From contig CAIMFJ010000007.1 in assembly GCA_903840355.1 (NCBI GenBank), forward strand, positions 62,001-126,000: a stretch of 64,000 bases of DNA. The letters are read 5' to 3'. Position numbers and translations under genes: made by a program. The stretch comes from an uncultured Opitutia bacterium. Lineage in GTDB: Bacteria; Verrucomicrobiota; Verrucomicrobiia; Opitutales; UBA953. The first letter of the stretch is position 1, and every line of letters begins with the position of its first letter. The notes beneath the pieces were generated by a model that was not told the origin of the DNA, did not search any database, and saw nothing but the letters and a program-made list of their open reading frames with translations. Below are positions 45,003-55,300 of the stretch, piece by piece.

Positions 45003-46241
45003 TTAGCGTGCGGGCAGGTTATCGGAGGCGGGGATTTCGCGTCGCAGCATTTTGCCGATTTGTTCACTGAGCCATAAATAATGGTCGGTGGGCACATCGC
45101 TTAAATCCACGAACGGACTGGCCCCCTCGGGTCGTCGGCCCCCACATTTCATAATCGCCGTACCTTCATCGATTTCGTCGAACATAGCGATGTAAAGGGC
45201 ATCTGCTCCTGCTTTCTGGGCTTCGATTGCTTGGCGCCAGAAGAATTGTCCACCCAAGCGAGGGATTTGATTGGGGGCGGAGTTTTGGCCGCGGAGGGCT
45301 TGTAAGTTATGCCAACTAAAGCCTGGGAAAATCACGGGTAGGTAGGCTTTCTTTGCTTGAGTGCACCATCCCAAATCGGGCTTCCAGACGCGTTCCGCTA
45401 GGATGTCTTGAGCGGCTTCTGGCTTGCCGATACGCCCCACGGTCCACGGGCTAATGATGTCAGCCATGCGTATGATATTCAGCAATCCGGGGTCGGTGAT
45501 GGCATCATTCTTTTGCGTGCGCCAATAGGTTGGCACGCCCACCATGACTGAGGCTGCAGTCTTTTTTAAGGTTTGGAGTAGTTGTGTCCACTCTGTCAGT
45601 GCGGCGGGGCGGTCGTTGAAGCCCAAGCCCCACGTCACGACCAAGGGTTGGCCATGGAATTTCTGGATGCACGATTCTTGGGCCCAACCCTGGCGGAGGA
45701 GGGTTTGCCAGTCTTCGCTCACCACGGTGAACGCTTCGGGTTTTAAACCCGAGAGGTCGTACATCACGGTTAACGTCACCCCTTCGGCCTTGGCCGCGGC
45801 AAGGCAGTTTTGCAGGACGACATCCATCGACTTTTTTTGGCGGGGAGAATTTAAGCCGACGGCGAAACGTTGGAGGAAGGCACCATGAATGCCGTAGGCT
45901 TTCATCCATTGAAAGTGACGTCGCACCGTAAGCGGGTTGACGCTACTAAACAGTGGAGCCGTTTCCCCATTGCTGAATTTAAACGGTGAAGGGTAGAGTT
46001 CTGACGGCGTGAATTCTGCGAGGTCAGGCCAGAGATCAAAAGCGCATGCACCAGGTGCAAATTTCTTGCCCGGTCCAAAGTGAGTCCAGCCCAGTCCAGA
46101 GTCATCGCCTTCGGCCCGAAACCAACCTTGATAGCCACAGAAGACTTGCCCACTTAGTTCCGCTAGCGGAGTTTCGGTAGCAGGCAAACGACCTGCGATT
46201 CCTGCGATTAAACTCAGGAGGAAGGTAAGTCGACGCATCAC
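45003..46241 (-). CDS. Exported glycoside hydrolase family 71/99-like protein
   Basis: The 412-residue protein has a signal peptide (LTFLLSLIAGIAGRLPA) and the pattern of xylosidase/arabinosidase-like proteins related to GH71 and GH99. Key segments are GQVFCGYQGWF at the start, HFQWMKAYGIHGAFLQRF, VMYDLSGL, HGQPLVVTWGLGF and the diagnostic ALYIAMFDEIDEGTAIMK near the end. GH99 enzymes cleave alpha-mannosides and GH71 enzymes alpha-1,3-glucan; the precise activity is not certain. It would act outside the cytoplasm on a polysaccharide. The next gene downstream in transcription is ppc in the opposite direction; the small membrane protein gene lies 13 bases upstream. Confidence 0.75.
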   Translation of the reverse strand: MMRRLTFLLSLIAGIAGRLPATETPLAELSGQVFCGYQGWFRAEGDDSGLGWTHFGPGKKFAPGACAFDLWPDLAEFTPSELYPSPFKFSNGETAPLFSSVNPLTVRRHFQWMKAYGIHGAFLQRFAVGLNSPRQKKSMDVVLQNCLAAAKAEGVTLTVMYDLSGLKPEAFTVVSEDWQTLLRQGWAQESCIQKFHGQPLVVTWGLGFNDRPAALTEWTQLLQTLKKTAASVMVGVPTYWRTQKNDAITDPGLLNIIRMADIISPWTVGRIGKPEAAQDILAERVWKPDLGWCTQAKKAYLPVIFPGFSWHNLQALRGQNSAPNQIPRLGGQFFWRQAIEAQKAGADALYIAMFDEIDEGTAIMKCGGRRPEGASPFVDLSDVPTDHYLWLSEQIGKMLRREIPASDNLPAR

Positions 46242-46254
46242 CTTCTAACCTGCT

Positions 46255-46722
46255 CTAAAAATTCCAGAGGTCGGTCAAAAACTTCGTCGCTAGACGTGCT
46301 AGCAGGACGATGTTCCAGAAGATCAATTGCAGCCCGAGAGACGGGCCAAAATTCATGTTCAAAACTTGGGCCGAGGCGCTGGTGACTAGCAGGATGACGG
46401 TCGCGGCGCAGAGCGAAATCATTAAGGTTTGCACGGATTTTGGCACGAAAGCCGAGAGGCTGGTGTCCGCCATGGCGATGGCTCCAAAGGTGAGGAGCAG
46501 GGAGATTAAACCGACTAGTCCGATGCCGAGAAGGGAACTATCTTTACCGAAAAAGTGTTTGGCGGCGAGTCGACCGAGTAAGGGCACGTAGATGACAATC
46601 ATCACCAAGGCTAACCAGAAGCCCATCTCACCGTACTTTTGTCCCAGAATTTTTTCGGCGTATTCAACGGAAACACCATCGAAGGTCAGGGCAGGAAGTT
46701 TGATGGGCGAGACGCTCAGCAT
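46255..46722 (-). CDS. Small polytopic membrane protein, unknown function
   Basis: The 155-residue product has four hydrophobic segments (about 33-55, 65-87, 98-118 and 128-150) and short loops, so it is an integral inner-membrane protein. I recognise no family. It sits between the GH71/99-like and transglutaminase-like genes on the same strand, 13 and 39 bases away, and is probably co-transcribed with them. Confidence 0.5.
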   Translation of the reverse strand: MLSVSPIKLPALTFDGVSVEYAEKILGQKYGEMGFWLALVMIVIYVPLLGRLAAKHFFGKDSSLLGIGLVGLISLLLTFGAIAMADTSLSAFVPKSVQTLMISLCAATVILLVTSASAQVLNMNFGPSLGLQLIFWNIVLLARLATKFLTDLWNF

Positions 46723-46761
46723 ACCTTAAGGATTTAGGCCAAATCGAAGATTTGTCCACGA

Positions 46762-48036
46762 TTAAGGCAGCTGTAGCTCGACGACGATTTCTTTGCCACC
46801 TTCGGGGGCCAGTGTTTTGCTTGTTGCACCGCATTGCAGCGTCACGTTGCCGGCGTGGAGCGGTACCATGAAGGATGCGATATCATTGAGGTCTTTGGCT
46901 TCGCCTTGAGTCCAAATTTTCACGGTGGGACGGCCCATTTGTTGGGCCTGGACTTCAGTGGCGATACGATGCCCACCTTGGTATACGCGAACCGAAATCA
47001 GGCATTGGTCGCTCGCGATGGTTTGACGTGGTCCGCCGACGAGGCGCAGGTAGGCCTCGGTACGATTAATCCCATAAACCTCTTTGGAGTTTAGGTTCCA
47101 AACCAAGGGGAAGGCCAGGGCGGTGGGTTGCCAAGACGAGGCGTAAATCCAGGTCGCTGGTTGGGCAGGATTAGCGTGAGCCACTCGTTCCATGAACCAA
47201 GCATGGTCCCAGCCCTGAGCATCAGGGTTGTATTCCGTCACCCGCCAACCGCGGTCCCATAATGCCAGGGATGCAGGCGAGGTTGGGCTATTCACGCCTG
47301 AAGAATCATCTGCCCCCAGCCACACTTCGACCCAGTTGTGGTTGCCATGGATGGTCGCCCACGTGGGTACGCCAGCGATACGAGCGGGAATACCGACGGA
47401 GCGCAGGGCGTCGCAGAGTAAAATCGAGAGACCCGAGCAAGAAGCCATCCCTTGTTGCATCGAATCCAAGGGGCTTTGATTGGGGGCACGGCGTTGCGTG
47501 TTATAACGTACCCCGAGGTTTTTTTCGATGGCTTGGTTAAGCAAGCGGGCCGCGGCCTCGCGGGTTGGGGCGTCTTTGACCATGGCCCCGAAACGTGGCG
47601 TGAAGTCCGCTCGCCACGCGTCGCGAGGTTCGTCGAGGCAGGCGTAGGGTAAGACGTCATTCAGAAACAGGGGCCAAGGCACCGCGGCGGCCCAGGCGTG
47701 TGCATGGCGAGCTTGCAAGGCGAGCGTGATGTTTTCTTGTAGAAAAGCGGGCGTTACGCGGGCGTGATCGCGGGGTGGTAAGTAGCGCAGCAGGAAGGTC
47801 GCACAGGCTTTGATTTCTGGATCGGGATTTTGTAAGAGCGGTTGCCAGGCTGGATTCGTGGCGAGGGAAGCGAACCAAGCGAGCGCGGCGCGATCGGTGG
47901 TCGGGTCCGCCGTCGGGGCGCCCAAGACGATGGCTTCATCGGGAATTGGGCAGGTTGGAGGTGTCACTGCGGGCGCAGCCCAAGCGACGAGGGTGACCGA
48001 AAAGAGGCAGAGCCAATAACGCAGCACGCAAGGCAA
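46762..48036 (-). CDS. Exported transglutaminase-like protein
   Basis: The 424-residue protein has an N-terminal signal peptide (YWLCLFSVTLVAWAAPA) and a central transglutaminase-like fold. The nucleophile cysteine lies in QGMASCSGLSILLCDALRSVGIPAR, the histidine in IHGNHNWVEVW and the probable aspartate in EYNPDAQGW. The last 110 residues form a beta domain. These cysteine-protease-like enzymes act on peptides or amides in the periplasm, but many members have no known substrate. The preceding gene on this strand is the inositol-phosphatase-like gene, 33 bases away. Confidence 0.78.
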   Translation of the reverse strand: MPCVLRYWLCLFSVTLVAWAAPAVTPPTCPIPDEAIVLGAPTADPTTDRAALAWFASLATNPAWQPLLQNPDPEIKACATFLLRYLPPRDHARVTPAFLQENITLALQARHAHAWAAAVPWPLFLNDVLPYACLDEPRDAWRADFTPRFGAMVKDAPTREAAARLLNQAIEKNLGVRYNTQRRAPNQSPLDSMQQGMASCSGLSILLCDALRSVGIPARIAGVPTWATIHGNHNWVEVWLGADDSSGVNSPTSPASLALWDRGWRVTEYNPDAQGWDHAWFMERVAHANPAQPATWIYASSWQPTALAFPLVWNLNSKEVYGINRTEAYLRLVGGPRQTIASDQCLISVRVYQGGHRIATEVQAQQMGRPTVKIWTQGEAKDLNDIASFMVPLHAGNVTLQCGATSKTLAPEGGKEIVVELQLP

Positions 48037-48069
48037 TCTAGGCCTTAAAGCCCTGAGCGCAAAGGGTAT

Positions 48070-48819
48070 TTAAACCGTCCATGCCTCACGTCCAGAGGCC
48101 CAAAGGTCGTAATTTAAGGGCTTTTTTCCCGAAGGCACCATCCGGTAAAACCCACCAGCGGCTTGGATGAGGGCCAGTCCGGCGGCCACATCCCAGAGGT
48201 TTGTCCCCGCTTCGTAATAACTATCGGCGACCCCTTCGCTCACGTAAGCAAGTGCTAAGGCGGCGGAGCCAATCATGCGAATTTTCTTATATTGCCCGAC
48301 CTGTTGATGGAAGCGTTGCATCGCCTCGGGCGACTTATCGGCGGCGGCGGGGAAACCGGTCATCAAGCAGGCATCGCCGATGCGATCGACCCAAGCTGGC
48401 GTGTATTTTTGGCCGTTGATGTAGAGCCCTTGGCCGGGCATGCCGAAATAAGTTTTATCGGTATTAAAATTATAAATCACGCCGAGGGCTGGCTTCGACC
48501 CGTGCATCAAGCCTAAGGAAACGCAGGTTGAGGGCTGACGTCGCAGGTAGTTGTAGGTGCCGTCGAGAGGGTCGACTACCCAGTAGAGCTCTTGGCTATC
48601 AAAGAGGGAGGCATCTCCGCCAAGTTCTTCGCCGATGATGGGCAGACCAGAGGCTTGGAGTTTTTCGCGCACTAACGTTTCCGAGTCGATGTCGGCCTGC
48701 ATTTTCACGTCATCGGCCGTTTCGGCATTCACTTTGCGCGAGGCCCCTTGCAAGAGGAGTTGCCCTGCAGCCCAGGCGGTCTCGATGGCTAGAGTTTGAA
48801 GGTGGGCGGGAAGATTCAC
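48070..48819 (-). CDS. Inositol-monophosphatase-family phosphatase
   Basis: The 249-residue protein carries the magnesium-binding motifs of the family: GEELGGD, then WVVDPLDGTYNYLRR (DPxDGT) and LWDVAAGLALIQAAGG (WDxAAG). Members hydrolyse inositol phosphate, histidinol phosphate, PAP/PAPS or fructose bisphosphate. Because his genes are present at 31562-33944, histidinol-phosphatase activity is a reasonable possibility, but the linkage is 15 kb and the family cannot be split reliably by motif alone. It is probably the first gene of the minus-strand set running down to 45003. Confidence 0.85.
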   Translation of the reverse strand: MNLPAHLQTLAIETAWAAGQLLLQGASRKVNAETADDVKMQADIDSETLVREKLQASGLPIIGEELGGDASLFDSQELYWVVDPLDGTYNYLRRQPSTCVSLGLMHGSKPALGVIYNFNTDKTYFGMPGQGLYINGQKYTPAWVDRIGDACLMTGFPAAADKSPEAMQRFHQQVGQYKKIRMIGSAALALAYVSEGVADSYYEAGTNLWDVAAGLALIQAAGGFYRMVPSGKKPLNYDLWASGREAWTV

Positions 48820-48864
48820 GGACGCAGGTTAAGTTATTTTCCGGTCGTTCGGCTACTTATAATT

Positions 48865-49182
48865 TTAGCAGCAAGAAGGTCGCTTAGTCGCCAAGGGTGG
48901 GGCAGCGAGGTCGACAAGTTGGGCGAGTTTGGGTGGGAGGGCGGTACGCCGATAATGTGCCCACCGCCCAGCTTTGCGTGAGGTGACGAGGCTACATTTT
49001 CTCAGCATGGCGAGGTGACGTGATACCGTGGGCTGGTTTCTTTTTACAAACGCTTGCAAGTCGCAGACGCAAACCTCGTCGCGCCCGATCCGGCTCAGCA
49101 ATTGAAGTCGAGTTGGGTCGGAAAGGCCGAGGCAAACTAACGATACACTAGGAGTGGGTCGTGCAGTCTTGACTCGTGGCAT
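48865..49182 (-). CDS. arsR: ArsR-family arsenic-responsive repressor
   Basis: The start is the ATG at 49182 (105 residues); the longer frame to 49338 runs across the divergent promoter and gene. The winged-helix signature is clear: GLSDPTRLQLLSRI, then CVCDLQAFVKRNQPTVSRHLAMLRKCSLVTSRKAGRWAHYRR. The CVC pair in the DNA-recognition helix region is the arsenite-binding site of classic ArsR proteins, and two more cysteines end the protein (PSCC). In the absence of arsenite it represses the divergent genes by binding the palindrome at 49197-49212. Arsenite binding is inferred from the cysteines. Confidence 0.9.
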   Translation of the reverse strand: MPRVKTARPTPSVSLVCLGLSDPTRLQLLSRIGRDEVCVCDLQAFVKRNQPTVSRHLAMLRKCSLVTSRKAGRWAHYRRTALPPKLAQLVDLAAPPLATKRPSCC

Positions 49183-49196
49183 GCCTTGATTGATAT

Positions 49197-49212
49197 ATAT
49201 GCTTAAGCGTAT
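49197..49212. promoter_or_regulatory. Candidate ArsR operator
   Basis: The 16-base imperfect palindrome ATATGCTTAAGCGTAT has 7 of 8 matching half-site positions and a perfect core GCTTAAGC. It lies between arsR and the divergent DUF6428-like gene and overlaps the latter's start, so bound ArsR would block both directions. Confidence 0.55.
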
Positions 49213-49684
49213 GCAATCTTTTAAACCTATTCCGACTTCATTTGAGGTCTTTAAGAGAACTTTACGGCAACATGCCAACCTAGGGTTGCGCTTTCGTTTG
49301 CCAACTGGAGGCTTAACTCCGCTGCACGTGCATTTCACGGAAGTTGCCCGGCATGAAAAGCGCTTTGTCGATTGTGGAGGCGTGCTGCGGACCGAGGTGA
49401 CGGCCCGAATTCAGTTATGGTGTGCAGATGATACGGAGCATCGTGTTGGCACGAACAAAGCTTTCCAAATTTTAGAGCGTGGAGCTGATCTGATTGATAC
49501 AAAAGATTTGCCTTTAGAAGTAGAATACAACTTCCCACTTCTTACGATTTTTTCGGTTTTAGGTAGTGTGGTTGAAGGGCAGGAGCTCATCTTTTTGCTG
49601 GGAGCTAAAATGACGGATTGTTTAGCTCCCGATATTTGTTTGCCCTCGACGAGCAATTGTAAGCCCGGGAGTGGCTGTTGCTAA
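49211..49684 (+). CDS. DUF6428-like arsenic-locus protein
   Basis: The 157-residue protein starts at the ATG at 49211 (alternative ATG at 49199). Its first part ([18 protein letters not shown], then [31 protein letters not shown]) matches what I recall of DUF6428 proteins that accompany arsR in PVC and Bacteroidetes genomes. The end is cysteine-rich ([20 protein letters not shown]), with four cysteines in the last 19 residues, suggesting thiolate binding of a metalloid. It is the first gene of the divergent arsenic operon and is 7 bases from arsC. The role is unproven; an arsenic-binding chaperone is one idea. Confidence 0.65.
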   Translation: MQSFKPIPTSFEVFKRTLRQHANLGLRFRLPTGGLTPLHVHFTEVARHEKRFVDCGGVLRTEVTARIQLWCADDTEHRVGTNKAFQILERGADLIDTKDLPLEVEYNFPLLTIFSVLGSVVEGQELIFLLGAKMTDCLAPDICLPSTSNCKPGSGCC

Positions 49685-49691
49685 TTTTACT

Positions 49692-50138
49692 ATGAAAAAA
49701 CCCTTAATCCTGATTCTGTGTACGGGGAATTCCTGTCGCAGTCACCTGGCCGAGGCGATACTGCGTCGCGCCGTCGGTGACTTGGCCGAGGTTGCCAGTG
49801 CAGGCTCGAAGCCCGCAGGTTATGTACACCCGGTGGCTTTAGAAGTTTTGAAAGAAATTGGCCTCGATGCTTCACACCACCGTTCCAAGCATCTTGCTGA
49901 ATTCCTGAATAGTCAGGTTGATACCGTGATTACCGTTTGTGGTAATGCAGATCAAGTTTGCCCAGCTTTCCCAGGGCAAATGAATCGTCATCACTGGGGC
50001 TTCTCTGACCCTGCCCATGCGACGGGTACTCCAGAGGAAATTCGTCAACAGTTCCGAAAGGTTCGCGATGAAATCCGGCTGGTGTTTGAAGCCTATGCCG
50101 CGGGGTTGAAAGAGGGGCGTGCCCTTGCAAGTCTATGA
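49692..50138 (+). CDS. arsC: Arsenate reductase, thioredoxin-coupled type
   Basis: ArsC reduces arsenate to arsenite. The 148-residue protein is of the low-molecular-weight phosphatase fold. The P-loop is CTGNSCR with the nucleophile Cys10 and Arg16. Two further cysteines at 83 and 90 ([11 protein letters not shown]) occupy the positions of the Staphylococcus resolving cysteines, so thioredoxin is the likely reductant. The start is the ATG at 49692; an earlier GTG-type start inside the upstream gene is not needed. Its stop overlaps the aquaporin start (ATGA), so the product arsenite may be channelled to export by that protein. Confidence 0.95.
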   Translation: MKKPLILILCTGNSCRSHLAEAILRRAVGDLAEVASAGSKPAGYVHPVALEVLKEIGLDASHHRSKHLAEFLNSQVDTVITVCGNADQVCPAFPGQMNRHHWGFSDPAHATGTPEEIRQQFRKVRDEIRLVFEAYAAGLKEGRALASL

Positions 50139-50785
50139 GTCCGATGCCTAAGTGGTGGGCTGAAGGGGTCGGTACGGCGCTTTTGCTGATGGCAGTGACG
50201 GCCTCTGGCGTTATGGGCGAAGCCTTGGCAGGAGGTAATGCGGCCGTCGTCTTGCTCGCTAACAGTTTAGTCACTGGCGCCGCGCTCTATGTCATCCTTT
50301 CACTTTTGGGGCCGATCTCTGGGGCTCATTTGAACCCCCTTGTCTCGTTGATGGCCTGGTTTACCAAGGCCCTCACCACTCGGGAGTTCTTTGCTTATGT
50401 GATTGCCCAGTTGCTCGGCGCCATCGCTGGAGTCTGGCTGACGCACCTCATGTTCCGTTTGCCATTATGCCAATGGTCGACCAAGCCTCGAGCCGAGCCC
50501 GCTCTTTGGTTGAGTGAGCTAATCGCCACCGTAATTTTGCTCTCGCTGATTCGATTGGCCTCGCAGCGTCAGGACCCCAAGACCCCGGTCTACCTCGCTT
50601 GCACGGTCTTTGTGGGCTATTGGGCGACCTCTTCGACCTTCTTCGTCAATCCTGCTGCAACCCTCGCCCGGTCATTGACGAATACCTTTGTGGGCATTCG
50701 GCCTATCGACATCGCCCCCTTTATCGCGGCCCAATGCTTGGCCCTAATTTTGGTTTTAATCGTCGGTAAACGCTGGCGTCGGTAG
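50135..50785 (+). CDS. Aquaporin-family (MIP) channel, likely arsenite exit route
   Basis: The 216-residue protein has six membrane helices and two half-helix motifs. The first is NPL (residues 67-69, AHLNPLVSL) instead of NPA and the second is NPA (172-174, [12 protein letters not shown]). Translational coupling to arsC (4-base overlap) resembles the AqpS arrangement of Sinorhizobium, where an aquaglyceroporin replaces the ArsB pump and lets arsenite leave down its gradient. No ArsB or Acr3 pump is visible in the window. Function in arsenite export is inference from context. An intrinsic terminator follows after 10 bases. Confidence 0.85.
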   Translation: MSPMPKWWAEGVGTALLLMAVTASGVMGEALAGGNAAVVLLANSLVTGAALYVILSLLGPISGAHLNPLVSLMAWFTKALTTREFFAYVIAQLLGAIAGVWLTHLMFRLPLCQWSTKPRAEPALWLSELIATVILLSLIRLASQRQDPKTPVYLACTVFVGYWATSSTFFVNPAATLARSLTNTFVGIRPIDIAPFIAAQCLALILVLIVGKRWRR

Positions 50786-50794
50786 GCACAAAAA

Positions 50795-50815
50795 AGCCCC
50801 GCTAGGTGCGGGGCT
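50795..50815 (-). terminator. Intrinsic terminator at gltD/aquaporin junction
   Basis: An 8-base-pair stem, AGCCCCGC with its complement, around the loop TAGGT. It is preceded on the plus strand by AAAAAA, which becomes a U-run for minus-strand transcripts from gltD. In the plus direction GTCTT follows, so it may act both ways. Confidence 0.8.
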
Positions 50816-50836
50816 GTCTTGGGGTGGTACTTCTGA

Positions 50837-52321
50837 TTAAGGAAGTTCCGTAGAGCCCATCAGGAAACGATCGCACTCGCGGGCAGCACCACGACCTTCG
50901 TTGAAGGCCCAGACCACGAGGGATTGACCACGACGGCAGTCGCCAGCGGCAAAGACGCCGGGCAAGTTGGTCGTGTACTTCTCGTGTTCTGCTTTGATGT
51001 TCGTGCGGGCGTCGCGTTCGACGTTCAAGGAATCAAGCAAGGGCTGTTCAGGTCCGAGGAAGCCCATCGCCAACAAGACGAGTTGGGCAGGACGCACCTT
51101 CTCCGTGCCAGGAACGTTTTGAGGGAGGAATTGCCCCTTGTCGTTCTTGGTCCATTGGACTTCGACCGTGTGGACGGCCTTCACGTGGCCTTGCTCGTCG
51201 ACTTCAATCTTCGTGGCCGTCGTCAAGTAGACGCGAGGGTCAGAACCAAACTTTGCCGCAGCTTCTTCTTGGCCGTAGTCGACCTTGTAAGTCTTGGGCC
51301 ATTCGGGCCAGGGGTTGTCCTTGGCACGCGTGGTCGGAGCCTTGGGCATGATTTCGATTTGTTGTACCGACTTGCAACCATGGCGCAGGGAAGTGCCCAC
51401 GCAGTCCGTACCCGTGTCACCGCCACCGATGATGATTACGTCCTTATCCTTTGCGTTGATGAAGTTATCGGTCGGCTTGCCATCGAGGAGGCTCTTCGTG
51501 TTGGCATGGAGGAACTCCATGGCGAAGTGCACGCCCTTGGCTTCGCGGCCTGCAACGGTGAGGTCGCGAGGCTTGGTCGCACCGGTGCAAATCACCACGG
51601 CGTCGAAGTCCTTGCGGAGCTTTTCGACAGGGAGGTCTTTGCCCACGTTGACGCCACACTTAAAGGTGACACCTTCGTTTTTCAGTAAATCAATCCGGCG
51701 CAACACGACCTCTTGCTTGTCGAGTTTCATGTTGGGGATGCCGTACATCAAGAGACCACCTGGACGATCGGCGCGTTCAAACACCGTGACGTTGTGGCCA
51801 GCGTAGTTCAATTGGGCGGCGGCGCTGAGGCCGGCGGGACCGGAGCCGATGACGGCGACCTTCTTGCCCGTGCGTTTGGCAGGAGGGCGGGGGAGCACCC
51901 AGCCATTTTCCCAGCCCTTGTCGACGATTGAGACTTCGATGTTCTTAATCGTGACGGCAGGACGATTCATGCCGAGTACGCAGGAGCCTTCGCAAGGAGC
52001 GGGGCAGACGCGACCAGTGAATTCAGGGAAGTTATTCGTCTTATGCAGACGCTCTAACGCTTCGCGCCAGAGGCCACGGTAGACTAAATCATTCCACTCG
52101 GGGATGAGGTTGTTGATTGGGCAACCACTTGCCATCCCGCTGATGAGCTTACCCGTGTGACAGAAGGGGACGCCGCAATCCATGCAACGCGCGCCTTGGG
52201 TCCGGAGTTTCTCGTCGGAATGGTGGTGGTGAATTTCTTTCCAATCCTTGATACGCGTGAGCGCATCGCGGTCAGAAGGGAGTTCCCGTGGAAACTCGAT
52301 GAAGCCAGTTGGTTTTCCCAT
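50837..52321 (-). CDS. gltD: Glutamate synthase (NADPH) small subunit
   Basis: GltD supplies electrons from NADPH via FAD and iron-sulfur clusters to GltB. The 494-residue protein has the N-terminal cysteine-rich region ([16 protein letters not shown] and [12 protein letters not shown]), the FAD-binding [17 protein letters not shown], the NADPH-binding [15 protein letters not shown] and the C-terminal [18 protein letters not shown]. Length is normal. It lies 35 bases downstream of gltB on the same strand, and the operon ends at the terminator at 50795. Confidence 0.96.
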   Translation of the reverse strand: MGKPTGFIEFPRELPSDRDALTRIKDWKEIHHHHSDEKLRTQGARCMDCGVPFCHTGKLISGMASGCPINNLIPEWNDLVYRGLWREALERLHKTNNFPEFTGRVCPAPCEGSCVLGMNRPAVTIKNIEVSIVDKGWENGWVLPRPPAKRTGKKVAVIGSGPAGLSAAAQLNYAGHNVTVFERADRPGGLLMYGIPNMKLDKQEVVLRRIDLLKNEGVTFKCGVNVGKDLPVEKLRKDFDAVVICTGATKPRDLTVAGREAKGVHFAMEFLHANTKSLLDGKPTDNFINAKDKDVIIIGGGDTGTDCVGTSLRHGCKSVQQIEIMPKAPTTRAKDNPWPEWPKTYKVDYGQEEAAAKFGSDPRVYLTTATKIEVDEQGHVKAVHTVEVQWTKNDKGQFLPQNVPGTEKVRPAQLVLLAMGFLGPEQPLLDSLNVERDARTNIKAEHEKYTTNLPGVFAAGDCRRGQSLVVWAFNEGRGAARECDRFLMGSTELP

Positions 52322-52356
52322 GAGGTGCGAAAATAAAAGGTGAGGTTGAGGTTGGA

Positions 52357-55300
52357 TTAACCGCCGCCGACGCGAGCTTCGTCGCGGGCATTGATTTCAA
52401 AGGCTTCTTGGAGGGCGGCATCGCCGCTGAGGCCCTTGGCTTGGGCGGTAGCGATGGCTTGCAAGACGCGTTTGTAGTCCTTGGGCATGACCTTGACGAA
52501 CTTCGGCAGGGTTGCGTCCCAGTTATTTAAAACACTCTTCGCCTTTTCGCTACCCGTGAGGTCAGCGTGACGTTGAATCAAATCGCGCAATTCAGCGGCA
52601 TCGGCAGCGTCAGGCTTTTCCAAGCCCACCATCTGCTTGTTACAACGTACCGCGAAATCGTTCTTCTCGTCCAAGATGTAAGCCACACCACCGCTCATAC
52701 CGGCCGCGAAGTTGCGACCCGTAGAACCTAAGATGACGACCTTACCGCCGGTCATGTACTCGCAACCGTGATCGCCTACGCCTTCGACGACGGCCGTCAC
52801 GCCCGAGTTGCGGACGCCAAAGCGCTCGCCCGCGACGCCACGGAAGAAGGCTTCGCCAGAGGTGGCACCGTAGAGCGCCACGTTGCCCAGGATGATATTG
52901 TCTTCGGCTTTGAAAGTAGCCTTGGCGTCAGGGTAGATGACGATGCGACCGCCCGAGAGGCCTTTGCCGACGTAGTCGTTGGCATCGCCTTCGAGTTGAA
53001 TTGTCACGCCCTTCGGAATGAAGGCACCGAGGCTTTGGCCTGCGCTACCTTTGAACTTCAATTGAACGGTGTCATCAGGCAGGCCGTGCCAATGCTTCTT
53101 GGTGATTTCGTTGCCTAAGATCGTGCCGACCACGCGGTGCGTGTTGCGGATAGGCAATTCGACGCGTACAGGCTTGCCGTGTTGGATTGCAGGCTGGCAC
53201 TTCTCGAGGAGAACGGAGAGGTCGAGACCCTTTTCTAAACCGTGGTCTTGGACTTCGGTGCAGTAGCGACCGACGACTTCCTTGCCCATGTCAGGCGAGT
53301 AGAGGAGCTTGGAAAGATCCACGCCCTTCGCCTTCCAGTGGTCGACCGCGTGACGTGCTTCAAGGACGTCCGTACGACCAACCATTTCGTTGAGCGTGCG
53401 GAAGCCGAGGCTGGCCATGATTTCGCGGACTTCTTGAGCGATGAAGCGCATGAAGTTAACCGTGTCATTGGGGTCGCCTTGGAAGTTCTTACGCAATTCA
53501 GGATCTTGCGTGGCCACACCGACAGGGCAGGTGTTCAAGTGACAAACGCGCATCATGATACAACCGAGCGTCACGAGCGGAGCCGTGGCGAAGCCGAATT
53601 CTTCAGCGCCGAGGAGGGCAGCAATGACGACGTCGCGACCGGTCTTTAACTGACCGTCGGTTTCGACTGCGATGCGGGAGCGAAGCTTGTTAAGAACGAG
53701 GGTTTGGTGGGTTTCGGCGAGACCGAGTTCCCAAGGCAAACCAGCGTGCTTGATGGAGGTTTGAGGCGAAGCGCCTGTGCCACCATCGAAGCCGGAGATG
53801 AGTACTACATCGGCGTGGGCTTTAGCCACCCCAGTAGCGATGGTACCTACGCCCACTTCCGAAACCAATTTCACGCTGATACGAGCGGCGCGATTGGCGT
53901 TCTTTAAGTCGTGGATTAACTCCGACAAATCTTCGATCGAGTAGATGTCGTGGTGAGGAGGAGGCGAGATGAGGCCGACGCCCGTGGTCGAGTGACGTAC
54001 CTTGGCGATCCAAGGGTAGACTTTGCCACCAGGCAGCTGACCACCTTCACCGGGCTTAGCGCCCTGAGCCATCTTGATTTGGATTTCGCGCGATTGGGTT
54101 AGGTAGAGACTCGTGACGCCGAAACGACCCGAGGCTACTTGTTTAATCGCAGAATTCTTGGAGTCACCGCGGTCATTGGTCCAAGTGTAGCGTTCGGGGT
54201 CTTCGCCGCCTTCGCCCGTGTTGGACTTACCACCGATGCGGTTCATCGCGATGGCCAAACTTTCGTGAGCTTCCTTGGAAATCGAACCATAGCTCATGGC
54301 ACCCGTCTTGAAGCGCTTGAGAATGTTTTCGACTGGTTCAACTTCTTCGACAGGAATCGCTTTCTGGGCCTTAAATTGCAACAAGCCACGCAACGTGAAG
54401 ATTTGCTGCATTTGGTTGTTCACCAAGCCCGTGTAAGTCTTGAAAGCCTCGTAATTGCTGGTCCGCACGGCCTTTTGGAGCGTGTGGATGACTTGGGGAC
54501 TGAAGAGGTGAGCTTCCCCTTCGTTGCGCCATTGGTAATCGCCGCCGACTTGCAAGGTAGCGGCCGTTTCCACGCGATCGGTGTAAGCCAAGCGGTGGCG
54601 GGCGAGGGTTTCTTCGGCGATAGCGATGAGGTCCGCACCTTCGATGCGCGTGGCCGTGCCGGTGAAGTATTTATGCACCAACTTTTCTTGCAGACCCACG
54701 GCTTCAAAGATTTGGGCGCCGAGGTAGCTTTGGATTGTGGAGATACCAATCTTCGAGGCCACCTTAACGATGCCCTTGGTGGCGGCTTTGACGTAATTCT
54801 TGCAAGCCGTGTAGTGGTCGACGCCAACGAGCAGACCTTGACGAATCATATCGTCGAGGGTTTCGAAGGCCAAGTAGGGGTTGATGCCCGCACAGCCGTA
54901 ACCGATGAGGGTACAGAAGTGGTGGACTTCGCGAGGTTCACCCGACTCGAGGATGAGGCCTACTTTGGTGCGCTTACCTTCGCGAATTAAGTAGTGGTGC
55001 AAGCCGGCGACAGCGAGCAGCGGAGGAATGGCCGCGCGATTACGGTCTACGCCACGGTCGGAAAGGATGATCAAGTTGATACCCGCATCGATATGCAGGC
55101 TCGCTTGACGGCATACTTCGTCGAGAGCGGCTTCTAAGCCCTTGGCGCCAGACTTAGCGTCAAAGAGGGTTGGAATCGTGACGGAGCGGAATTGGCCCTG
55201 AGCTACGTGACGCAGTTTAGCCAATTCTTCATTGGTTAAAATCGGAGTTTGTAACTCGATGAGGTGCGCACTGGAAGGGGTGGGGTCGAGTAAGTTGCGC

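Noticed and set aside
49183-49338. N-terminal extension of ArsR
   Set aside because: It would run through the operator and the divergent gene's first codons; the ATG at 49182 gives a normal ArsR length.
50924-51688. 254-residue plus-strand frame antisense to gltD
   Set aside because: Opposite the conserved FAD/NADPH domains of GltD; no start signal or domain.
54139-54990. 283-residue plus-strand frame antisense to gltB
   Set aside because: Mirror of a highly conserved gene on the other strand; no recognisable domain and composition expected from the antisense frame.
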